Below, piece by piece: positions 36,279-45,362 of a DNA stretch of 64,000 nucleotides (its first letter is position 1; each line of letters begins with the position of its first letter). This DNA comes from an uncultured Bacteroidia bacterium (lineage in GTDB: Bacteria > Bacteroidota > Bacteroidia > NS11-12g > UBA955). The notes under the pieces are model-generated. The model was not told the DNA's origin. It did not search any database and saw only the letters and a list, made by a program, of their open reading frames with translations. The DNA is taken from the NCBI GenBank assembly GCA_943788195.1, contig CALSPH010000001.1, positions 1,623,595 through 1,687,594 on the forward strand, in the 5' to 3' direction. The translations under genes and the position numbers were made by a program.

Positions 36279-38374
36279 TTGAAAAAGGCTTTATTTCTAT
36301 TCTCTTTGATTGCTTTTTATGGGATTTCCTGTTCGGGGCAAACCTATCAAGGAACGGATTTTTGGTTTGGTGTATTGGAAAATCTTTTTCCTTCAAAAAG
36401 CATTCAACTAATGGTAGTGGCGGATCAGGGCACAACCGTAAATATTGAAGCTCCTGCACAGGGTTATGTTACCAATTATAATGTAGGTTCAGGAACTACC
36501 ATCATCAATTTAGACAAATCGGTTCTATACCCTACTGCTGGTGCAGGCATTGTGGATGACAAAGGCGCTCACATTACCGCGAATCATCCAATAAGTATTT
36601 ATATATTAAATGAAGATGTTTTCAGTAGCGATGCAACTCCCATTATCCCATTTAATCGCATTCTTAAAGGAGAAAAGTATATTGTGCAATCGTTGCCCGG
36701 TAGCACCATTGATGCCTCTTCTTTTTTAATTGTGTCCACCAAAGACAATTCGGTGTTTAGCATAACACCTTCTGCCAAAACGGTTTCGGGCTTTATTGCA
36801 GGAAGCACTTTTAATGTAACTTTAGATTATGGGGAAACTATTTTGGTGAAAGCAGATAATGCAGGAGATCTATCCGGGTCGACCGTGGTTTCAAAAGATG
36901 GATGTGAAAAATTTGTAGTATTTGCAGGGAGCAAATGCTCACAAAGTGAATACAGTTCAGGTAACTGCGCGGGTTGCGATCATTTATATACACAACTCAT
37001 ACCCGTGTCGCATTATGGGAAACAGTTTTATCTCGCACCTTTTGCCTTACAAGCAGGCAACTATGTCGCAAAGGTCACTGCCTCAGAGGATAATACCATC
37101 ATATTGATGATGGCGTAGCACTAGTAACTCCTTTAAACAAGAACGAATCCTGGGAATACCGGCCCATTGCACCCTCTTTTAAAAAGACCTGCATCCAAAC
37201 CAGTAAGCCCAGTTTAGTATATCAGTATTTGAACAGTAAAGGGTGTAATATGAACTCGAACGGCAATGGTGATCCAAGTATGCTGTTAATACCCAGTGTT
37301 GACAAATGGGTGCGTCAAGCAAAATTTGGCATGTTTAATACTCCCAACGTTGATGTACATCATATTAACATTGTGGCAAAGAAGTCCACCCTGCTAAATA
37401 TTCAGGTTACTGCAGATGTGCCATTCACCAAATCCTTTGATACGACTTTGCTCTGCGATGAGGTAGGCGTTTTAACCATTCTTGCGACCCAAGGCTCATT
37501 TGAAATAAAAAGTGATAGCTTATTCTATTCCTATGTCTATTCCTATGTCTATTCCTATGTCTATTCCATTGGAACCAATGAAAGCTTTGCCTACTTAACT
37601 GGTGCGAAGGTATTCCCATATAAAGGGGAATATGCTTTACAATCACGACAGGTTTGTTTTGATGCGCAACCCATTACCTTGGGTATTAACTCTGATAGTT
37701 TAACTATTGCTTTCTGGGATATGGGTGATGGAACTTTATTTGGTGGGCAATCACAGGTAACCCATTCTTATTCCAGCAGTGGTAATTATACAGTAAAAAC
37801 AGGATTAAAGTTAACATCAAATACTTGCCCAACAGACACACTGATTATCCCAGTTACGGTATCACCTGAAGTAAGTTTCAAAGGACTAAGGGATAGTATT
37901 GTTTGCCCTGGGGAAAAACTGACGTATCAACTCTCAGCAGATCAGCCTTTGATTTATACCTGGCAAGACAATTCCATAGGAAGCACCCGAGAATTAAACA
38001 ACGTTGGAAAATATATTATTACCGCAACAGATACCAATGGCTGCTTCACAAAAGATAGTTTTATATTATCGGACAGCGGTTGCTTTGATAAGGATATTGT
38101 GCTTTACAATACCATAACTCCAAATAATGACGGTCTGAATGACGAATGGGTGATTCAGCACAAGGGATATTCAGAAATCAAATTTTATATTTTTGACCGT
38201 TGGGGAAAAGAAGTTTTTAACGGTGATGCAGTCTTATCTCAATGGTGGGATGGTAAAATGCAAGACACTGAAACGGAATGCACGGAAGGCACCTATTACT
38301 ATCACATCAAGGCTCAAGTATTGCGAACTGGAGCAATGGAAGATGTTTCGGGTGTTATTACGCTGATACGTTAA
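36279..38374 (+). pseudogene. IgGFc-binding/PKD/CHU_C surface protein, frameshifted near 37101
   Basis: Frame 1 (36279-37118) encodes a signal peptide and an IgGFc-binding-type N-terminal domain (GTDFWFGVLEN, then TVSGFIAGSTFNV, then FVVFAGSKCS). From about 37103 the protein continues in another frame, starting DDGVALVTPLNKNESWEYR and running to 38374. It then has a PKD domain (FWDMGDGTLFGGQSQVTHSY) and a C-terminal gliding-motility/T9SS type B domain (NTITPNNDGLNDEW, FDRWGKEVF, TEGTYYYHI). One missing base near 37101-37106 explains the break. Intact length would be about 699 residues. It is likely a surface adhesin. The second part also holds the in-frame YSYV repeat. Confidence 0.87.
37525..37567 (+). 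repeat. 12-bp coding tandem repeat, 3.6 copies
   Basis: CTATTCCTATGT repeated at 37525, 37537 and 37549, plus 7 bases of a fourth copy, all identical. It lies in frame and encodes YSYV units in the adhesin, just before the PKD domain. The identity of the copies suggests recent expansion. Confidence 0.95.
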
Positions 38375-38962
38375 TCCTTGCGGATAATCACCGCATTAAT
38401 CCCAAATTGTGTCTGGAATGTTGTTTGGAAATCACTCCCAAAACGTTGGCGCAGGTTCAGTTGACTGTAAACCACTAAATGGTCATTCAGTTGGTAAGAA
38501 AGCCCTCCTCCTACTAAGAAATTGCTAATAATTTTTGTAGTGCGAGATGCACTAGATTGGGGGTGGTAATTGAATTGATACCCTACATTTCCGTACGGGT
38601 TTATTCTACTGCTGTATTTGCGTGCAAAGAATTTAGGTGCATTTAGACTAAAGCCCAAACTATAATTATACAATTCACTTTTAGTCCAAAAATCCTCTGC
38701 ATCGGATGCATTTTGCAAGTAACCTATGCCCAGTTGTTGATGAAAATTGAATAAAGGAGAAATGCTCACATTGTAATTCAGTAGAGCCATCTGGCTCAGA
38801 TATCGGGTCGCATTTTCTCTATTGTCCAATACATCAGCATGATGATTTAGGATAGCTACAGAAACGCCTATACTGTTATAGTCTTGAACATAACCTTGGC
38901 TATACGACTTTGGAAAAGCACAAAAAAAAGCAAGCTGCAAGAAGTGTAACAGTTCTAATCAT
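38371..38962 (-). pseudogene. Small outer-membrane beta-barrel-like protein, frameshifted in the signal peptide
   Basis: ATG at 38962, overlapping the smpB stop by 8 nt, begins MIRTVTLLAACFF. Read straight through, this frame stops after 20 residues. Removing one base from the eight-base run at 38922-38929 gives MIRTVTLLAACFFCAFPKSY, a proper signal peptide that joins the long frame ending at 38371. The mature part of about 175 residues alternates aromatic and polar residues (GYQFNYHPQSSAS, FLVGGGLSYQLNDHLVVYSQ) and ends in a strand, like a small OMP barrel. Family not recognised. It converges on the adhesin gene with a 4-nt overlap. Confidence 0.75.
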
Positions 38963-39404
38963 ACCGCTCAATCTGCCTTTTGATGTCTTTTTCTTTAAGG
39001 TCATGCCTTTTGTCAAATTGTTTCTTACCTGATCCAATACCTATTTCAAACTTGATGATACCCCGATCATTTTCAAAAATACGTAACAAAACTATAGAAT
39101 ACCCTTTTTCTTTGCCTTTGGTTCTGAGTTTGCGTAATTCTTGTTTTTGCAACAGAAGTTGCCGTTCTCGAATGGGGTCATGGTTATTGTGACTTCCTTC
39201 TTTAAAAAGGGAAATGTGCAAACCCTTCATCCATAATTCATTGTCTGAACGGAAATATGCAAAGGCATCCTGTAAATTCACTTTATTATCTCTGATTGAT
39301 TTAACCTCTGTGCCAACCAAGCTTACCCCTGCAACAAAAGTGGTATGAATATGGTAATCATACTTTGCTCTGCGGTTGACAATATTGAGTTTGCGATCAG
39401 TCAT
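38955..39404 (-). CDS. smpB: SsrA-binding protein SmpB
   Basis: 149-residue partner of tmRNA that delivers it to stalled ribosomes for trans-translation. NRRAKYDYHIHTTFVAGVSLVGTEVKS near the N-terminus, then LHISLFKEGSHNNHDPIRERQLLLQK and the basic C-terminal tail GSGKKQFDKRHDLKEKDIKRQI are diagnostic. Length is normal. It shares a 4-nt ATGA-type overlap with the thioesterase upstream and an 8-nt overlap with the outer-membrane protein downstream, inside a run that begins with ParA. No tmRNA gene is visible in the window. Confidence 0.97.
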   Translation of the reverse strand: MTDRKLNIVNRRAKYDYHIHTTFVAGVSLVGTEVKSIRDNKVNLQDAFAYFRSDNELWMKGLHISLFKEGSHNNHDPIRERQLLLQKQELRKLRTKGKEKGYSIVLLRIFENDRGIIKFEIGIGSGKKQFDKRHDLKEKDIKRQIERYD

Positions 39405-39793
39405 AGGGTCCCAAATAGCAATTGGATTTTAGTTTTCTTCAATATTTTTTGACCTTGCTTGCCATCCGCAATCAATCGGTCATTTACTTTGGCGGTATAA
39501 TGGCAAATGATTTCGTTACCCTGAATTGATTCTACCACTGCTTCAAAAGTTACGTGGTCCTTTACTTTAGCTGGAGAATGGTGCTGAACCGTTAAAAAGG
39601 TTCCAACACCCTCTTCATCATCTTCTTTCATCTGAAGTACAAACTGACGACAAGCCCATTCAGCATCTCTACCCAGAGCAAAAGTGCTGTACACCGAATG
39701 AATTATTTTGCCATTGAATTCGGCAACATCATTTTCCGATACAATCACTTCTGTAGTAAGCAGGTCTCCTTCTTGAAATATATCTTTCACCAA
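39401..39793 (-). CDS. Hotdog-fold thioesterase (FlK-like)
   Basis: 130-residue single-hotdog protein resembling the fluoroacetyl-CoA thioesterase-like family; it would hydrolyse an acyl-CoA, substrate unknown. The core STFALGRDAEWACRQFV, GVGTFLTVQHHSPAKVKDHVTFEAVVE and ICHYTAKVNDRLIADGKQGQ follows the family pattern. It sits between DUF5683 and smpB in a tightly packed operon (3-bp gap upstream, 4-nt overlap downstream). Confidence 0.8.
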   Translation of the reverse strand: MVKDIFQEGDLLTTEVIVSENDVAEFNGKIIHSVYSTFALGRDAEWACRQFVLQMKEDDEEGVGTFLTVQHHSPAKVKDHVTFEAVVESIQGNEIICHYTAKVNDRLIADGKQGQKILKKTKIQLLFGTL

Positions 39794-39796
39794 AAG

Positions 39797-40363
39797 CTAA
39801 AATCGTAATGTTAATCGGGCTCCTTTAAACCCATACGGATTAATTTGAGGTTCTATTTTACCCGATAGTTTTTGATTCACATTAAACTCAAATAAGTGTG
39901 CATCCACAGTAGCATCTATAATATTTAGTGCATAAACCAAACCCATGGCTATTATGGCATAATCTCTGTTTTGCTTCCGAAAATCGCGGTTGGCAGCAAG
40001 GTTTTCCGTTGATGTATTCGGGAAATTAATGGGTACAGTAAGTGATGAAGTGTCTGTGGCGTAATTCAAGTCTTCTTTATAATCTTTTAGTAGTTCTCTA
40101 TTGACAACCATAAAATACGTTGCTGTTCCCATCAGCCCATAAATTATAGGCACTTTCCAATACTTCTTATTATATATCTGACCAGCTCCAGGAATAACTG
40201 CACTGAAAATTGCAGCCTTGGTGGGAGAATGTTTTTTTACTCCGGAATCCTTTTTTGAATTAAACGCAGAAGTCCGATGGAAATTAATTCCAGGCGTATA
40301 TGAAAATGAATAGTTGGCCATCAAACCACAAAAAAGAAGTAGAAATATCGATTTCTTCAGCAC
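39797..40363 (-). CDS. DUF5683 membrane protein
   Basis: 188 residues with a signal or first helix (residues 3-20), then a predicted cytoplasm-to-membrane hairpin in FSAVIPGAGQIYNKKYWKVPIIYGLMG, the hallmark of DUF5683, and a second hydrophobic segment AIIAMGLVYALNIIDATVDAHLF. The gene often lies just downstream of parA and parB in Bacteroidota, as here (18 bp after parB). Function unknown; the position suggests a link to chromosome or envelope housekeeping but that is inference. Confidence 0.88.
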   Translation of the reverse strand: MLKKSIFLLLFCGLMANYSFSYTPGINFHRTSAFNSKKDSGVKKHSPTKAAIFSAVIPGAGQIYNKKYWKVPIIYGLMGTATYFMVVNRELLKDYKEDLNYATDTSSLTVPINFPNTSTENLAANRDFRKQNRDYAIIAMGLVYALNIIDATVDAHLFEFNVNQKLSGKIEPQINPYGFKGARLTLRF

Positions 40364-40381
40364 TTCACAAATTTACAACTT

Positions 40382-41269
40382 CTATGCAAAGCGAGCAATA
40401 AGCCGTTCTAAATCTTTTTGATCTTTAAAACTGAACTGAATACTTCCGCCATTTGCGCTGTTTTTGAAGTTTACTTGAGTGCCATACTTGTTTTCAAGTG
40501 TTTTTTGAAACTCTTTATAGGGTCTAAGATCTAGTTTTTCGTTGGGTTTTTCCCCTTCAATCTTTTCGTCTGATGGATCACTTTGGTTGATTAAGCGCGT
40601 TAATTCCTCTGCTTTACGCACGGATAACTTTTCATCCAGAATGCGCTTTAATAAAGTCAACTGGTCGGTCATATCGCTTAAACTCAATATGGTTTTTGCA
40701 TGTCCCATACTGATGAGTTGCTCTTTCACAGCCATTTGCGCTTCTTCCGGTAGTTTGAGTAAGCGTAAGTAATTGGATACGGTAGAACGTTCTTTATTTA
40801 CGCGTTGACTCAATTCTTCATGCTTCAAATTGCACTCATCTATGAGTCTTTGGTAACTTGATGCTATTTCAAATGGGTTTAAATTCTCTCGATGTAAATT
40901 CTCAACAATTGCCATTTCAAGCATTTCTTGATCGCGGGCAACCCGGACATATGCTGGAATTTTATCCAGACCTGCCATCATGCTTGCCCGTGTTCTTCGC
41001 TCTCCACTGATAATTTGATATTTATCTTGGGCCATTTTGCGAACGGTAATCGGCTGGATCACCCCATGTGTTTTAATACTTTCGGCAAGTTCTCTTAATG
41101 CATCTTCCTGAAAGTCTAAACGTGGTTGAAATGGGTTTGCTTGTATTTTAGCTATGGGAATATTGGTAACTGACCCAATCGCTACATAATCCATTCCAGT
41201 AGATTCTGCATCGCTTAATAGAACAGATAACCCTTTTCCTAAGCCTCCTTTTTTCTTTGTACTACTCAT
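40382..41269 (-). CDS. parB: Chromosome partitioning protein ParB
   Basis: 295-residue CTP-dependent centromere-binding clamp. KGGLGKGLSVLL opens the N-terminus; the ParB/Sulfiredoxin domain has QANPFQPRLDF and IISGERRTRAS (the CTP-binding GERR motif); the ENLHRENLNPFE segment and the HTH (YQRLIDECNLKHEELSQRVN) follow; the C-terminal dimer domain is at about 240-295. It begins two bases after the parA stop. No parS-like 16-bp palindrome was found by eye nearby. Confidence 0.96.
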   Translation of the reverse strand: MSSTKKKGGLGKGLSVLLSDAESTGMDYVAIGSVTNIPIAKIQANPFQPRLDFQEDALRELAESIKTHGVIQPITVRKMAQDKYQIISGERRTRASMMAGLDKIPAYVRVARDQEMLEMAIVENLHRENLNPFEIASSYQRLIDECNLKHEELSQRVNKERSTVSNYLRLLKLPEEAQMAVKEQLISMGHAKTILSLSDMTDQLTLLKRILDEKLSVRKAEELTRLINQSDPSDEKIEGEKPNEKLDLRPYKEFQKTLENKYGTQVNFKNSANGGSIQFSFKDQKDLERLIARFA

Positions 41270-41271
41270 GC

Positions 41272-42084
41272 TTATTTACTAATGGCTAATTTAGCTTCGT
41301 CTTCCGTTGGTATATCTGTTAACCCATTGCGTTGTAATATTTCACGTGCAAGGTTAAGGTAATTTATGGCTCCTTTGCTAGTGGCGTCATGATGCAATAC
41401 AGGTGCGCCAAAAGAAGGTGCTTCACCTAATCGCGTGTTCCGTTGAATGATTGTGTCAAATACAATATCTTGGAAGTGGATCTTAACATCTTCAACCACC
41501 TGATTTGAAAGCCTAAGACGCATGTCATACATCGTCAATAATATGCCCTCAATTTCAAGATTATTGTTCAAGTTTCGCTGCACTATTTTGATGGTATTGA
41601 GTAACTTGCCCAAACCTTCCAAAGCAAAATACTCGCATTGTACTGGGATAAGAACACTGTCAGCGGCAACCAATGCGTTGGTGGTAATCAAACCCAAAGA
41701 TGGAGAACAGTCAATAATAATAAAATCATATTCTCCTTTGATGCTTTCCAAGGCTGCACCTAACATTTTCTCTCTATTTGGCAAGTCGATCATTTCGATT
41801 TCAGCTCCCACTAAATCAATACTGGACGGTAGAATATCTAAATTATTGTAATCTGTAGCAATACAAACATCCTTGGGGTCTAAACCCTGCACAAGGCATT
41901 CATAAAGACCCACTTGAACTTTAGATTGTTCAAATCCAAGACCAGAGGTTGTGTTTGCCTGCGGGTCTCCATCGATCACCAACGTTTTGTACTCCAAAAC
42001 AGCCAAACTAGAGGCTAAGTTTATGGCGGTAGTTGTTTTGCCAACGCCCCCTTTTTGATTTGCTATTGCTATTATTTTACCCAT
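41272..42084 (-). CDS. parA: Chromosome partitioning ATPase ParA
   Basis: 270-residue deviant-Walker ATPase (Soj type) that moves ParB-bound origins. Walker A KGGVGKTTTAIN at about residues 10-21, Walker A' DGDPQAN at about 39-45 and Walker B FIIIDCSPSLG at about 115-125. It is short, with no N-terminal DNA-binding domain, as in chromosomal ParA. It lies 3 bp after the metallo-hydrolase gene and leads the parA-parB-DUF5683-thioesterase-smpB run, which suggests the replication origin may be near. Confidence 0.97.
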   Translation of the reverse strand: MGKIIAIANQKGGVGKTTTAINLASSLAVLEYKTLVIDGDPQANTTSGLGFEQSKVQVGLYECLVQGLDPKDVCIATDYNNLDILPSSIDLVGAEIEMIDLPNREKMLGAALESIKGEYDFIIIDCSPSLGLITTNALVAADSVLIPVQCEYFALEGLGKLLNTIKIVQRNLNNNLEIEGILLTMYDMRLRLSNQVVEDVKIHFQDIVFDTIIQRNTRLGEAPSFGAPVLHHDATSKGAINYLNLAREILQRNGLTDIPTEDEAKLAISK

Positions 42085-42087
42085 ATC

Positions 42088-42768
42088 TTAATTGAATTCT
42101 TTGTTTTGTCCTATTTGCATGAAATGTATACGCTTACCAGCGTTTTTGTAATACGTGCTTACCTTTTCTTGATTTACTCGAATTGGTGGAAACGTATCAT
42201 AGTGAAGTGCGATAATCTGACGGCAGTCAATAAAGTCACTGGCTAATAATGCGTCCTTATAATCCATGGTAAAATTCCCCCCTATAGGCAAGGCTGCGGT
42301 TGTGATATTAAACTTTTGCGCCAATAATTTAAAGTCATAAGTTAAAGCAGTGTCGCCAGCGTAGAAAAACGTTTCTTCATCGCTGCTAATCACAAACCCA
42401 CCTGCAGCACCCATATATCTTCCGTTAAAACTATTTGAATGTTGCGCTATGGTCATTTGCAATGTCCCAAATGGGAAATCGAAAGTGCCACCTACATTCA
42501 TGCCATGAAAGTTGGTTATACCGTTCTCTTCTAAGTATTCGCCCAATTCAAAACATCCGATAACTTGTGCTCCTGTGTTTTTAGCAATCGGTACTAAATC
42601 TAGTATGTGGTCCTCATGCCCATGACTTACCGCGATAAAATCACATTTAATTTGGTTAATATCGATATCTTTCGCTAATTCGTTAACTGAAATATAGGGG
42701 TCAAATAGTATTTTACTCCCTCTCGTTTCTAAAAGAAAACAACTATGTCCGAAGTAAGTAATGTGCAT
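42088..42768 (-). CDS. Metallo-beta-lactamase-fold hydrolase (UPF0173 type)
   Basis: 226-residue MBL-fold protein of the UPF0173 group. Zinc motif HGHEDH at residues 49-54, later His in MTIAQHSNS, Asp in FFYAGDTALTYDF and the final His in ALHYDTFPP, so all metal ligands are present. Substrate unknown. First gene of the parA-containing run; divergent from the OppA-like lipoprotein gene with a 30-bp gap. Confidence 0.92.
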   Translation of the reverse strand: MHITYFGHSCFLLETRGSKILFDPYISVNELAKDIDINQIKCDFIAVSHGHEDHILDLVPIAKNTGAQVIGCFELGEYLEENGITNFHGMNVGGTFDFPFGTLQMTIAQHSNSFNGRYMGAAGGFVISSDEETFFYAGDTALTYDFKLLAQKFNITTAALPIGGNFTMDYKDALLASDFIDCRQIIALHYDTFPPIRVNQEKVSTYYKNAGKRIHFMQIGQNKEFN

Positions 42769-42798
42769 GGTTCAACGATAAATTGGGTATACAAATAT

Positions 42799-44403
42799 AT
42801 GGGCAAGGTCAAGGTAAAATTTTCAAAACTGTTCTTAGTTCTTAACACTTTGGCGCTATTTATCCAATGCAATGTTGATAACCACGACAACCTTACTGTT
42901 TTTCGATATAACGAGGCCGCCAGTGTGAGCACTTTGGACCCTACATTTGTAAAATCACAAAGTGAAAACTGGATTGTCACACAAATTAATGCTGGCTTAA
43001 TACAACTAGATACACTGCTTCATGTGCAGCCCATGATAGCTGATTCATGGGAGATTAGTCCGGATGGCCGGGAGTATGTATTTCATTTAAAGCACAACGT
43101 TTACTTTCATGGCTGGGAAAGCCATACGCCCCGAAAATTGTCTGCTTATGATGTGCAATACAGTTTTGAACGACTCATGGACCCCAAAACAGCATCGCCA
43201 GGCACCTGGATTTTTAGTGATAAGGTTAATTTGGATGAAAAACCGTTCACTGCCATAGACAGTTTTACATTTCGTTTGACGCTGGTGCGATCATTCCCTC
43301 CTCTTTTGGGTATACTGAGTATGCCCTATTGCTTTATCCTTCCGAGAGAAGCTGTGGAGCACTATGGCAAGGACTTTAGAAACAATCCTGTAGGTTGCGG
43401 CCCCTTTGTCTTTGAACGCTGGGAAGAACAGGTAGGTATGGTCTTACTCAAGTTTGATCAATACTTTGAAGTAGGGTCCCAGAATAGAAGGCTCCCCTAT
43501 TTAGATGCCATAAATATTGACTTAAACCCGAACAAATCTTCAGCTTTTATGGATTTCTCTACAGGGAAATATGACTTTTTTAATGAAATTGAGGCTGGAG
43601 TTAAAGACGAAATCTTGGATCCATATGGAAACCTTACTCCAAAATACAAAGGCCGATATCAACTTAAAAAAGCACCTTTCCTGAATACTGAATTCCTAAT
43701 GTTCAATATGCAGTCTGAAAACCCATTGCTTCAATCGGTTAAAATCAGGAAGGCGATGAATCTGCTAATCAATCGTGAAGCTATTGTAAATAATGTAAGG
43801 AATGGTTTAGGCATTGCTTCGTATCACGGATTTACCCCTCCTAGCCTATTGTCTAAAAAAACCAAAGGATATCGATTGAATAAAAAAGAGGCGCAACGTT
43901 TGATTTTGGAAAGCGAATTGGATATATCCCAGCCTTTAACCTTAGGAGTAACTTCAGACTATATGGATATGGCCTTGTTTATTAAAAATGACTTAGAGTC
44001 TGCAGGCTTTACAATAAAGATAGATATTCATCCAGGAAGTTATTTGAGACAGTTGAGAAATGAACAACAGATCGACTTTTATAGAGGTTCTTGGATAGCG
44101 GATTATCCCGATGCTGAAAACTACTTAGCCTGTTTTTATGGAGCAAATCACTACCCAAAAGGACCCAATTACAGCAGATATCAAGATGATGCGTTTGACA
44201 ACCTGTACAATCAAGCCATGCTTGAAACGAATCCGATCTCCAGAGGCTTATTAATGAATGCTATGGATTCAATTCTAATGCAAAATCCACCAATAATTTG
44301 TTTGTACTACGATAAGTCATTGCGAATAACTAAACCAAGCGTAAAGAATCTGTTTAGCTATCCAAACAATATGCTTCAGTTAAAGTATGTTATGAAAGAC
44401 TAA
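42799..44403 (+). CDS. Oligopeptide-type ABC transporter substrate-binding lipoprotein
   Basis: 534-residue solute-binding protein of the SBP_bac_5 family (DppA/OppA type). A signal peptide ends in the lipobox LALFIQC, with Cys24. NEAASVSTLDPTFVKSQSEN, ISPDGREYVFHLKHNVYFH, LSAYDVQYSFERLMDP and NPVGCGPFVFERWEEQ are family blocks. The usual partners (two permeases) are absent; the twin ATPase at 5528 could serve it. Met 42799 was chosen since it starts the signal peptide; the frame begins at 42745. It overlaps the convergent neighbour by 4 nt. Confidence 0.92.
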   Translation: MGKVKVKFSKLFLVLNTLALFIQCNVDNHDNLTVFRYNEAASVSTLDPTFVKSQSENWIVTQINAGLIQLDTLLHVQPMIADSWEISPDGREYVFHLKHNVYFHGWESHTPRKLSAYDVQYSFERLMDPKTASPGTWIFSDKVNLDEKPFTAIDSFTFRLTLVRSFPPLLGILSMPYCFILPREAVEHYGKDFRNNPVGCGPFVFERWEEQVGMVLLKFDQYFEVGSQNRRLPYLDAINIDLNPNKSSAFMDFSTGKYDFFNEIEAGVKDEILDPYGNLTPKYKGRYQLKKAPFLNTEFLMFNMQSENPLLQSVKIRKAMNLLINREAIVNNVRNGLGIASYHGFTPPSLLSKKTKGYRLNKKEAQRLILESELDISQPLTLGVTSDYMDMALFIKNDLESAGFTIKIDIHPGSYLRQLRNEQQIDFYRGSWIADYPDAENYLACFYGANHYPKGPNYSRYQDDAFDNLYNQAMLETNPISRGLLMNAMDSILMQNPPIICLYYDKSLRITKPSVKNLFSYPNNMLQLKYVMKD

Positions 44404-45284
44404 TGAATCAGCTTCATCGAGCTTGAGCTTATCTTAGTTTCATCGCCTACACGCAGGCCGTTTTCCAAATAGAATTCTTCAATAATCCCTGTATTTATAT
44501 TGAACATGAACTTTGATTGATAGGATAAATCAATGGCAGGTGTAATTACTTGAGGATTGTATTGCCCAATTCGTCTTAAATAGTCTTGATAAAGATTGGT
44601 AAGAATTACTCGCTCCTCTGGTTTGTTTCCAATCGTTGTATTGATAAGGTAAAAGCCTTTTGCCGGTTGCGCATAAATCGCCATGGCATTGCCACTAGCA
44701 AGAAAAGGTTCATTTGAAAAGGGGTGAAAGATTTCCTTACCTACAGCATACGTGACGATCTGCTTATATTGCCTGCTGTAAATTGTAAAGAATTCTCTGA
44801 ATTCTGTGTAGACCAAGTTTTCTATTTCAGTATAGTTCTTGTACCTCATTTTATATAAAGCAACCGTTGCAGAATCATAAACACCGGCATAAAACAAGCT
44901 GTCTATTTGATTGAATATAAAATTTTGGTAATCAAGATGATTAAGCATCCCAAGGGCGTTGCCGTTTGTGTCTAAAACGATTTTTAAAGGAATAGAATAA
45001 ATCCCATCCGGCAATTCTCCATCCTCAGTTAATGGTGCAAAATTAATCGTTATCCCAAAACCGTCCTTTCGCACAACCGTAAGATTCATTTTAGCAAGAA
45101 AAGTATCTTGTGTGATGAAAGTTGGAGTATTGCGTACATTACGCACTATATCTTGATTGATGACACGATACGTGTAGGTTTGATTTCTAAGCATTCCAAA
45201 CCCGAATTTTTGACCGGCTGTGTCCTGTCCGTATATTGCAAAACTCACAAAGGCTAATGAAAGGGAAAGAATTTTTTTAAGCAT
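44400..45284 (-). CDS. Exported protein of unknown function
   Basis: 294 residues from Met 45284 (45293 is also possible). A signal peptide (LKKILSLSLAFVSFAIYGQD) leads to a beta-rich mature part without cysteines or catalytic motifs that I can recognise. Segments such as GMLRNQTYTYRVINQDIVRN, YAQPAKGFYLINTTIGN and the terminal SYQSKFMFNINTGIIEEFYLE resemble families of Bacteroidota proteins that measure or bind something in the periplasm, but I cannot assign one. It converges on the oligopeptide-binding gene with a 4-nt overlap. Confidence 0.8.
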   Translation of the reverse strand: MLKKILSLSLAFVSFAIYGQDTAGQKFGFGMLRNQTYTYRVINQDIVRNVRNTPTFITQDTFLAKMNLTVVRKDGFGITINFAPLTEDGELPDGIYSIPLKIVLDTNGNALGMLNHLDYQNFIFNQIDSLFYAGVYDSATVALYKMRYKNYTEIENLVYTEFREFFTIYSRQYKQIVTYAVGKEIFHPFSNEPFLASGNAMAIYAQPAKGFYLINTTIGNKPEERVILTNLYQDYLRRIGQYNPQVITPAIDLSYQSKFMFNINTGIIEEFYLENGLRVGDETKISSSSMKLIH

Positions 45285-45362
45285 TACTATCATTTAATCA
45301 ATAAGTGTGCCCAAAAGACGAGGACAAATAGAGATGGGTTGTCTGATGATGAAATTATTCAT

